Positions 1-4,213 of a stretch of 5,419 nt of DNA are shown here, piece by piece. The stretch is taken from contig JACMMQ010000279.1 in assembly GCA_014378955.1 (NCBI GenBank), positions 1-5,419 of the forward strand, read 5' to 3'. The notes under the pieces are model-generated. The model saw only the letters and a list, made by a program, of their open reading frames with translations. It searched no databases and was not told where the DNA came from. This stretch comes from Clostridia bacterium (GTDB lineage Bacteria; Bacillota; Clostridia; SK-Y3; JACMMQ01). Numbering within the stretch: position 1 is the first letter of the stretch; each line of letters starts with the position of its first letter. The position numbers and the translations under genes are program-made.

Positions 1-1
1 A

Positions 2-103
2 CCGCTTACATTGATTGAAGCGCACTTTCAAACATTTGCTAAAACCCCATCGGGTCTGGTGGAGCTATTGATCAAGAAGGGAAAATCAAGATTAGGGTTT
101 TAA
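2..103 (+). CDS. C-terminal end of an unidentified protein (5' partial)
   Basis: This is the 3' end of a gene that begins before the window. Reading in the frame starting at base 2 gives 33 sense codons followed by TAA at 101-103. The other two forward frames both hit stops within the first 18 bases, so this is the only frame that can continue from upstream. The visible tail starts PLTLIEAHFQTF and ends in a basic stretch (KKGKSRLGF), with no membrane segment. I do not recognise the family, and 33 residues are too few to name it. A basic C-terminus is common in cytosolic and nucleic-acid-associated proteins, but that is not evidence of function. The next gene has its own promoter overlapping the region just after this stop, so the two are probably separately transcribed. 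Confidence 0.6.
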   Translation, partial: PLTLIEAHFQTFAKTPSGLVELLIKKGKSRLGF

Positions 104-104
104 T

Positions 105-124
105 AAAAATAGTAGACTATTTTT
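105..124. promoter_or_regulatory. AT-rich perfect palindrome overlapping the -35 region
   Basis: AAAAATAGT (105-113) and ACTATTTTT (116-124) are perfect 9-nt inverted arms separated by AG. The palindrome begins one base after the stop codon of the upstream gene and covers the -35 hexamer of the next promoter (113-118). It could be an operator for a dimeric regulator or a weak AT-only terminator for the upstream gene. The terminator reading is less attractive because the T-run is inside the stem and GGG follows it. Confidence 0.45.
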
Positions 125-141
125 GGGAAATGTATTATAAT
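113..141 (+). promoter_or_regulatory. Sigma-A type promoter for the membrane protein / NYN unit
   Basis: The -10 is a perfect TATAAT at 136-141. A 4/6 match to the -35 consensus (TAGACT, 113-118) lies 17 bp upstream, the optimal spacing. Transcription would start near 148, about 36 nt before the preferred TTG start at 184. The -35 lies inside one palindrome and the -10 end inside another, so access may be controlled by a repressor. Confidence 0.65.
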
Positions 142-157
142 GTTACCATATAACATT
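139..157. promoter_or_regulatory. Inverted repeat over the -10 end and transcription start (possible operator)
   Basis: AATGTTA (139-145) and TAACATT (151-157) are perfect 7-nt inverted arms around CCATA. The position, from the last -10 bases to just past the expected start site, is typical of a repressor operator. The arms differ from those of the 105-124 palindrome, so the two sites are not obviously bound by the same protein. The regulator is not identifiable here. Confidence 0.35.
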
Positions 158-183
158 TGCATGTTAATGAGGGGGAACTTTTT

Positions 184-399
184 TTGGATAGAAAGACGCC
201 ATGGATATTGTTACCATTTGTAATGATATGGCGATTTGTTGAATTGATATTGAATATTGTAGGGCGTGCAGCAATCGTTGTAATCGGGTTTGTTGTGATG
301 ATTGTGGGCATCGTTTTTTGTATTTCGGTGGTTGGGGTTATGGTGGGTATGCCACTCACGGCTTTTGGGTTTGTATTGATGCTCAGAGGATTTTTTTAA
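184..399 (+). CDS. Small conserved two-helix membrane protein
   Basis: A 71-residue hydrophobic protein of unknown function. I start it at TTG 184 because AGGGGG (170-174) lies 9 nt upstream. An in-frame TTG at 157 would add nine residues (80 aa), but it has no good ribosome binding site and sits almost on the transcription start. After a short charged N-terminus (DRKTP) comes an amphipathic stretch with WRFVELILNIVGR (16-28). Two membrane helices then follow, at about 29-48 and 50-67, and the protein ends LMLRGFF. Glycines recur through the helices (27, 35, 42, 51, 55, 62), which suits tight helix packing. From memory, this resembles short conserved proteins of Firmicutes and Proteobacteria with the same W-R...GR...G-P-L-x-x-F-G-F ending; none has a function that I know. 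It lies 25 nt before the NYN gene and is probably co-transcribed with it. Identity as a real gene is fairly secure; function is unknown. Confidence 0.8.
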   Translation: MDRKTPWILLPFVMIWRFVELILNIVGRAAIVVIGFVVMIVGIVFCISVVGVMVGMPLTAFGFVLMLRGFF

Positions 400-424
400 A
401 CGGATTTAGAGGAGAGCGAAAAGT

Positions 425-1189
425 ATGCAATCATCATTGAACGAATTGCGATTGGCAGTTTTAATTGATGCAGACAATGTGCCATATAGCCGTGTCAAAG
501 GCATGATGGAGGAAATAGCACGATATGGCATCCCCACCATCAAGCGTATTTACGGTGATTGGACAAAGCCTGCACTTTCAGGCTGGAAAAATGTGTTGCT
601 TGATAATGCAATCACCCCTATTCAGCAATACGGCTATACCGTAGGGAAAAACGCGACAGACTCGGCAATGATTATCGATGCGATGGATATTTTGTATTCC
701 GATCGCGTGGATGGTTTTTGCATTGTATCGAGCGATAGCGACTTTACACGGCTTGCAACACGCTTGCGTGAAGCAGGGATGAAGGTATACGGCATTGGTG
801 AACGCAAGACGCCTAATCCGTTTATCGTTGCATGTGACAAGTTTATATATTTAGAAATTATTCATGCGGCGACCATCAAGCACGATCAACAGGTAGCGGA
901 AAATAAAGCGGTAAAGCCTGTTAAAGAAGAAGCCGCTGCGGTGAAAATTGGCAGGGATATTGTCGGCTTAATTGCTTCATCTGTCACCGATTTGGCGGAT
1001 GAGGACGGCTGGGCATTTCTAGCAGAGGTAGGCAACCTAATTATGAAAAAGCAACCAGATTTTGATGCAAGAAATTACGGCTTTCAAAAGCTGACACCAC
1101 TTGTGAAGACATTGCCACAGTTTGAAATAGATGAGCGTGAAACAGGGCAACGCTATATCAAGCATATTTATATAAGGAATAAAAAATAA
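425..1189 (+). CDS. NYN-domain predicted ribonuclease with C-terminal OST-HTH (LOTUS) domain
   Basis: A 254-residue soluble protein. Residues about 8-148 form a NYN (LabA/DUF88-like, PIN-fold) domain. The acidic residues expected at the metal site are present: D15 and D17 in LIDADN, D79 in KNATDSAMIIDAMD (with D85 and D88), and D104 and D106 in SSDSDF. A linker rich in Lys, Glu and Ala (about 149-174) leads to an OST-HTH/LOTUS domain at about 175-252, recognisable by GRDIVGLI, DGWAFLAEVG and the NYGFQKLTPLVK helix. NYN domains are predicted metal-dependent RNases and OST-HTH domains bind RNA, so this is probably a cytosolic RNA-processing or RNA-decay factor; its target is unknown. The start at ATG 425 follows an AGAGGAGAG site (408-416). 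The 25-nt gap behind the membrane protein gene suggests an operon, and a terminator follows directly. Domain assignment is confident; nuclease activity is inferred from conserved acids. Confidence 0.9.
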   Translation: MQSSLNELRLAVLIDADNVPYSRVKGMMEEIARYGIPTIKRIYGDWTKPALSGWKNVLLDNAITPIQQYGYTVGKNATDSAMIIDAMDILYSDRVDGFCIVSSDSDFTRLATRLREAGMKVYGIGERKTPNPFIVACDKFIYLEIIHAATIKHDQQVAENKAVKPVKEEAAAVKIGRDIVGLIASSVTDLADEDGWAFLAEVGNLIMKKQPDFDARNYGFQKLTPLVKTLPQFEIDERETGQRYIKHIYIRNKK

Positions 1190-1190
1190 G

Positions 1191-1213
1191 AGCTGCTGAT
1201 AAGCAGCTTTTTT
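1191..1213 (+). terminator. Intrinsic terminator after the NYN gene
   Basis: A perfect 7-bp stem AGCTGCT (1191-1197) / AGCAGCT (1202-1208) with loop GATA is followed by a T-run to 1213. It begins one base after the TAA stop. The run of A before the stem would also allow weak termination on the opposite strand. Confidence 0.85.
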
Positions 1214-1232
1214 GGTTGCTAGGTTTAAAACG

Positions 1233-1294
1233 ATTTGGGGGTTTCGCATGCTTTGGCATGCGACAATTTTTTTGAAAAAAATTGAGTAAAACTT
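1233..1294 (+). repeat. Hairpin-rich intergenic repeat, unit 1
   Basis: The left end (TTTGGGGGTTTCG) resembles the left ends of units 2 and 3. It carries a hairpin TCGCATGC (1244-1251) / GCATGCGA (1256-1263) with loop TTTG. Next is a stem CAATTTTTT (1264-1272) / AAAAAATTG (1276-1284) with TGA at the apex. The unit ends with AGTAAAACTT (1285-1294). It lacks the GGGCGCTGCCC core found in the other three units and has the GCATGC hairpin instead. Confidence 0.7.
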
Positions 1295-1298
1295 GTAA

Positions 1299-1388
1299 TG
1301 TTTGGGTTTCGTTGTCTGCGGACAACAATAAAGGGCGCTGCCCTTTAAACCTGCAAGCCTTTTGAAAAAGGCTTGAGCGAAAACTTTT
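1299..1388 (+). repeat. Hairpin-rich intergenic repeat, unit 2 (tandem with unit 1)
   Basis: In order: the left end TGTTTGGGTTTCG; hairpin GTTGTC (1311-1316) / GACAAC (1321-1326) with loop TGCG; hairpin AAAGGGC (1330-1336) / GCCCTTT (1340-1346) with loop GCT; stem CAAGCCTTT (1354-1362) / AAAGGCTTG (1367-1375) with apex TGAA; and tail AGCGAAAACTTTT. The 13 bases 1314-1326 and the 17 bases 1330-1346 recur exactly in unit 3. The unit ends 12 bases before the -35 of the next promoter. Confidence 0.8.
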
Positions 1389-1400
1389 GGTTGTGGGTGG

Positions 1401-1430
1401 TTGACATCCCCGCTTATTTTGTGGGATAAT
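1401..1430 (+). promoter_or_regulatory. Sigma-A promoter of the aminotransferase-trpS operon
   Basis: A perfect -35 TTGACA (1401-1406), an 18-bp spacer and a -10 GATAAT (1425-1430) preceded by an extended-10 TGG (1422-1424). Transcription should start near 1437, giving a leader of about 37 nt, too short for a T-box or other large riboswitch. TTGTGGG occurs at 1391-1397 and again at 1419-1425, on either side of the -35. Confidence 0.8.
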
Positions 1431-1473
1431 AGGTACAAATAATTTCGATTTGATTTTGAAAGAAGGAACAAAC

Positions 1474-2670
1474 ATGGGCGCTACACATTTATTTTCAAAT
1501 AAAGTAAAAAACCTACAGGGCTCGGCAATTCGTGAGATTTTGAAGCTTACACAGCAAAGCGATATTATTTCCTTTGCAGGGGGCTTGCCAGCACCAGAAA
1601 TGTTTCCCGAAAAGGAATTGGCGGCGTTGTCGCAGGACATTTTGCTAAACCGTGGGCATGTCGCATTGCAATATGGCATCACTGAGGGCTACGCGCCCTT
1701 GATTGAAACGGTTAAAAAGCGGTTAGCAACCTTTGGCATTGGCAAGGACTATGACCAAGTGGCGATTGTGAGCGGCGCACAACAAGGCATTGACTTGGCG
1801 GCAAAGGTGTTTTTGAACGAGGGTGACGGCATTGTGTGTGAAAACCCAAGCTTCATCGGCTCGCTCAATGGCTTTCGTGCGTATAATGCCAATCTTATTC
1901 CCGTAACGATGCAAGCGGACGGCATGGATGTGCAAGCATTAGAGCAAATTTTAAAAACCACGCCAAATGTCAAGCTTATTTACACCATTCCGACCTTCCA
2001 AAACCCAACAGGCATCACCATGTCGCTTGCGAAGAGGCAGCGGTTGTTGCAATTGGCAGAGCAGTACAATGTATACATTATTGAGGACAATCCGTACGGT
2101 GAACTGCGTTTTGCGGGCGAGGATTTGCCCACCATCAAGCAATTAGACCAAACAGGGCGTGTCATTTATGTGGGTTCGTTTTCTAAAATATTAGCACCAG
2201 GCTTACGCTTGGGCTGGGCGATGGCTCGGGAAGAGATATTGGCGAAGATGGTGGTGTGCAAGCAGGTCAGCGATGTGCATTCAAACCTTTTTGCGCAAAT
2301 GTTGGCGGATGAATATTTAAAGCAGTACGATATTACGACACACATTCAAGGTATTCGAGCACTATACGGCGAACGCTGTGGCTTGATGCTTGCGTGTATG
2401 GATGAACATTTTCCGAAATCTGTGACCTATACACGTCCAGAGGGGGGCTTGTTTATTTGGTGTACCTTGCCCGAGGGCATGAACAGCATTGATGTGATGA
2501 AGGCGTGCGTGGCAAAGAAGGTGGCATTTGTGCCTGGTAGTACCTTTATGGTGGATCAGGATGCGCCATGCAACTGCTTCCGCCTCAACTATTCTTCCAT
2601 GGCAGAGGAAAAAATTCGCTCGGGTATTGCAATCATGGGCGAGGTGCTAAGAGGTGTTTGCAATGGATAA
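1474..2670 (+). CDS. PLP-dependent class I aminotransferase (2-aminoadipate / MocR-C-terminal type)
   Basis: A 398-residue fold-type I aminotransferase without a DNA-binding N-terminal domain. It should transfer an amino group between an amino acid and a 2-oxo acid in the cytosol, using PLP. The active site is complete: Schiff-base lysine K238 in SFSKILAPGLRLGW, N177 in QNPTG, D205 and Y208 in EDNPYGE (ring-N and O3' contacts), SGAQQGID (100-107) for the phosphate, and R370 in FRLNYSS for the substrate carboxylate. FAGGLPAPEMFP near residue 34 is typical of the group containing LysN-like 2-aminoadipate and broad-specificity aromatic/branched-chain aminotransferases and the MocR regulators' catalytic half. 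Start is ATG 1474 behind AGAAGGA (1461-1467); an upstream TTG at 1450 has no comparable site. Its end overlaps trpS by 8 nt, implying coupled translation. An aromatic substrate would fit the trpS neighbour, but that is only inference; the sequence does not fix specificity. Confidence 0.9.
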   Translation: MGATHLFSNKVKNLQGSAIREILKLTQQSDIISFAGGLPAPEMFPEKELAALSQDILLNRGHVALQYGITEGYAPLIETVKKRLATFGIGKDYDQVAIVSGAQQGIDLAAKVFLNEGDGIVCENPSFIGSLNGFRAYNANLIPVTMQADGMDVQALEQILKTTPNVKLIYTIPTFQNPTGITMSLAKRQRLLQLAEQYNVYIIEDNPYGELRFAGEDLPTIKQLDQTGRVIYVGSFSKILAPGLRLGWAMAREEILAKMVVCKQVSDVHSNLFAQMLADEYLKQYDITTHIQGIRALYGERCGLMLACMDEHFPKSVTYTRPEGGLFIWCTLPEGMNSIDVMKACVAKKVAFVPGSTFMVDQDAPCNCFRLNYSSMAEEKIRSGIAIMGEVLRGVCNG

Positions 2671-3658
2671 AAAAATGATATTTAGCGGCATTCAGCCATC
2701 GGGCTGTTTGACCGTTGCAAACTATATTGGGGCGCTTAAAAACTGGGTGAAGCTTCAACATGAATACCATTGCTGTTTTTCGGTGGTGGATTTGCATGCC
2801 ATGACGGTGCGTCAAGACCCCAAGGAGCTTAGAAAGCGTTGCATGGAGTTTTTGGTGCAATATTTGGCTTGTGGCATTGACCCTGTGGAAAATATGATAT
2901 TCTTTCAATCGCATGTGACCACGCACAGTGAATTGGCGTGGATTTTGAATTGCTCAACCTATATGGGCGAGCTACAGCGCATGACACAGTTTAAAGATAA
3001 GTCTGCAAAGAATGAGGACAATATCAATGCAGGGCTGTTTACCTATCCTGTATTGATGGCGGCAGATATATTGCTGTATCAGACCGATTTAGTGCCTGTA
3101 GGCGTGGATCAAAAACAGCATTTGGAGTTGGCACGAGACATTGCAGGTCGCTTCAATGGCATTTATGGCGACACCTTCAAGGTGCCAGAGCCGTACATTG
3201 CCGAGGTGGGTGCAAAAATCATGAGCCTGCAAGCACCAGAAAAGAAAATGTCCAAATCGGACGATAACCCCAATGCGTACATCGCCCTTTTAGATGCACC
3301 AGACGTTATTGTGCGTAAGCTCAAGCGTGCGGTCACCGATTCAGACAGCTTGGTGAAATTTGCCGAAGGTAAGGATGGCATTAACAATTTACTCACGATC
3401 TATGCGTCCTTTACAGGTGAGAAGATTGAAGCGATAGAAGCAAGATTCGACGGCAAGGGCTATGGCGATTTCAAGCTAGCAGTGGCAGAGGTCATCGTTG
3501 AGGGCTTACGTCCAGTCCGTGAAAAGTACGAGGATTTGATGCAAAACAAGGACTATGTGCACAAGATTTATACAGAAAGTGCACAAAAAGCACAAGCGAT
3601 TTCCATGCGCACCATGAAAAAGGTGTACAAAAAAATTGGCTTTGTAGAAAGAGGTTAA
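2663..3658 (+). CDS. trpS: Tryptophanyl-tRNA synthetase
   Basis: A class Ic aminoacyl-tRNA synthetase that charges tRNA-Trp with tryptophan using ATP. At 331 residues it is full length (E. coli TrpRS is 334) and collinear with the family: FSGIQPSG (7-14), the HIGH-like motif TVAN (17-20), the VDLHAMTV segment, QSHV, MTQFKDKS, and MAADILLYQTDLVPVG with D135, the residue expected to contact the indole nitrogen. DQKQHLELARDIA follows, then KMSKS (195-199), RAVTDSD, and an anticodon-side helical C-terminus ending VYKKIGFVERG. Start is ATG 2663 with AAGAGGTG (2649-2656) upstream; GTG 2654 in the same frame lies within that binding site and is rejected. The gene overlaps the aminotransferase stop by 8 nt and is followed after 2 nt by a small membrane protein gene. 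One oddity is A19 where bacterial TrpRS usually has Gly in the HIGH-like motif. Everything else looks functional. Confidence 0.97.
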   Translation: MDKKMIFSGIQPSGCLTVANYIGALKNWVKLQHEYHCCFSVVDLHAMTVRQDPKELRKRCMEFLVQYLACGIDPVENMIFFQSHVTTHSELAWILNCSTYMGELQRMTQFKDKSAKNEDNINAGLFTYPVLMAADILLYQTDLVPVGVDQKQHLELARDIAGRFNGIYGDTFKVPEPYIAEVGAKIMSLQAPEKKMSKSDDNPNAYIALLDAPDVIVRKLKRAVTDSDSLVKFAEGKDGINNLLTIYASFTGEKIEAIEARFDGKGYGDFKLAVAEVIVEGLRPVREKYEDLMQNKDYVHKIYTESAQKAQAISMRTMKKVYKKIGFVERG

Positions 3659-3660
3659 GG

Positions 3661-3903
3661 ATGAAGGAAAAGATTAGAAAGCAAGCACTGTACACGTTAA
3701 TCGTTTTTGCCGTACTAATGGTCATAGCAATCAGCTTATTATTTGTAAACGCAAAGGCGGGTTTAATTTGTTTAATGCTCGTGCTAGGCACAGCATGGCT
3801 CATTACACAAAACTTAAAACGTACACTGGAAAAGCTCCAACAGCAAGAAAAAGACACAAAAGAAGAAGCAAACGAAGAAGCAAACGAAGAACTTTCCGAA
3901 TAG
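3661..3903 (+). CDS. Small two-helix membrane protein with acidic repeat tail
   Basis: An 80-residue hypothetical protein. Its ATG lies 2 nt after the trpS stop, and AGAGG (3651-3655) inside the end of trpS provides a ribosome binding site, so it is the last gene of this operon. A basic N-terminus (KEKIRKQ) is followed by two hydrophobic helices at about 10-29 and 33-50, separated by NAKA. This suggests a hairpin with both ends probably cytoplasmic by the positive-inside rule. Residues 51-80 are highly charged: LKRTLEKLQQQEKD could form a short coiled coil, then EEANEEANEELSE is strongly acidic. That tail is encoded by two exact copies of a 12-nt repeat (3862-3885), which may vary in copy number. 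I do not recognise the family. No enzymatic motif is seen, and the position next to trpS may be incidental. It is likely real because of its tight operon spacing and a terminator immediately after. Confidence 0.75.
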   Translation: MKEKIRKQALYTLIVFAVLMVIAISLLFVNAKAGLICLMLVLGTAWLITQNLKRTLEKLQQQEKDTKEEANEEANEELSE

Positions 3904-3912
3904 CAAACATAG

Positions 3913-3938
3913 GGGCGGCTCACGAGCCGCCTGTTTTA
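3913..3938 (+). terminator. Intrinsic terminator of the trpS operon
   Basis: GGCGGCTC (3914-3921) and GAGCCGCC (3924-3931) form a G+C-rich 7-8 bp stem with a tight loop. TGTTTTATGTT follows, a somewhat interrupted T-tract. It lies 10 nt after the stop of the small membrane protein gene. Confidence 0.8.
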
Positions 3939-3969
3939 TGTTATTGTCAAGACCAACGTTTTAAAAACC

Positions 3970-4002
3970 GTACTTTCTTTTTCTATCGTAAAAAGAAAGT
4001 AC
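3970..4002. repeat. Isolated hairpin with 13-bp perfect stem
   Basis: GTACTTTCTTTTT (3970-3982) and AAAAAGAAAGTAC (3990-4002) pair perfectly around a 7-nt loop, CTATCGT. CAAAGAAA follows. From memory, hairpins built on ACTTTCTTTT...AAAAGAAAGT followed by a CAAAGAAA-type sequence are frequent intergenic elements in several bacterial groups, so this is probably a dispersed repeat distinct from units 1-4. It is too far from a gene end and lacks a T-tract to be the main terminator. Confidence 0.65.
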
Positions 4003-4023
4003 CAAAGAAAAATACTCTTTGAG

Positions 4024-4111
4024 TGTTTGGATTTCGCCGTCTGCGGACAACGACAAAGGGCGCTGCCCTTTTGAAACCCGTAATTTTTTGAAAAAAATTA
4101 AGTAAAACTTT
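4024..4111 (+). repeat. Hairpin-rich intergenic repeat, unit 3
   Basis: It has the same order as unit 2: the left end TGTTTGGATTTCG; GTCTGCGGACAAC (4039-4051, identical to 1314-1326); AAAGGGC-GCT-GCCCTTT (4055-4071, identical to 1330-1346); stem TAATTTTT (4081-4088) / AAAAATTA (4093-4100) around TGAA; and tail AGTAAAACTTT (4101-4111). The outer part of the first hairpin is interrupted by C-A mismatches compared with unit 2. Confidence 0.8.
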
Positions 4112-4135
4112 GATTATTATCATGAAAACTACATT

Positions 4136-4192
4136 AAAGTTTTTTGCCCCCTTTTTTTCAAAAAAGGGGCGGGCGTGGGCAGCGCCCACGGT
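4136..4192 (-). repeat. Hairpin-rich intergenic repeat, unit 4 (inverted)
   Basis: Read on the minus strand it gives CGTGGGC-GCT-GCCCACG (4190-4174), then a stem of GCCCC plus a T-run against an A-run plus GGGGGC with a TTTTGAAAA apex (4170-4146), then AAAAAACTTT (4145-4136). This is the same order as units 2 and 3, lacking the GTCTGCGGAC hairpin. The 11-mer GGGCAGCGCCC (4177-4187) is the exact reverse complement of the core in units 2 and 3. It lies 6 nt before the helicase ribosome binding site, so its hairpins could sit in that gene's leader. Confidence 0.7.
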
Positions 4193-4213
4193 TCTAACAA
4201 GGAGGACACACAT

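Larger units (their letters stand above)
3904..4213. other. 310-nt gene-free stretch filled with hairpins and repeats
   Basis: Between the trpS operon and the helicase gene I find no convincing coding region. The stretch holds, in order, the operon terminator (3913-3938), a long A/T-rich hairpin (3970-4002), repeat unit 3 (4024-4111), a 24-nt spacer, inverted repeat unit 4 (4136-4192) and the helicase ribosome binding site AAGGAGG (4199-4205). No strong sigma-A promoter for the helicase is evident, so it may be transcribed from a weak promoter here or by read-through. Confidence 0.8.

Noticed and set aside
161..223. ATG at 161 as a start for a short leader peptide
   Set aside because: It is out of frame with the membrane protein and stops after about 20 codons. 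Its only candidate ribosome binding site lies downstream of it, so it is unlikely to be translated.
1233..1388. CRISPR-like array
   Set aside because: There are only two units, they differ in length and stem sequence, and there are no uniform spacers or cas genes nearby.
1037..1471. Minus-strand frame of 144 codons
   Set aside because: It runs antisense through the OST-HTH end, the terminator, the repeats and the promoter, without a plausible product.
1437..1473. T-box or trp attenuator ahead of the aminotransferase-trpS operon
   Set aside because: The leader is about 37 nt, with no T-box core sequence, no Trp-codon leader peptide and no terminator hairpin between promoter and ATG.
1158..1682. 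Minus-strand reading frame of 174 codons across repeat units 1 and 2 and the aminotransferase start
   Set aside because: It overlaps a strong promoter, the terminator and a well-supported gene. Its sequence includes VLLNFFQK, which is simply the reverse translation of the repeat stem and tail; the same peptide appears in the minus frame over unit 3.
3768..4022. Plus-strand frame of 84 codons overlapping the small membrane protein
   Set aside because: It is out of frame with the operon gene, rich in Arg and Lys because of the GAAGAAGC repeat read in another frame, and it runs through the terminator.
4110..4135. Possible helicase promoter TTGATT ... TACATT
   Set aside because: The spacer is only 14 bp and the -10 match is poor, so I do not support it as a promoter.
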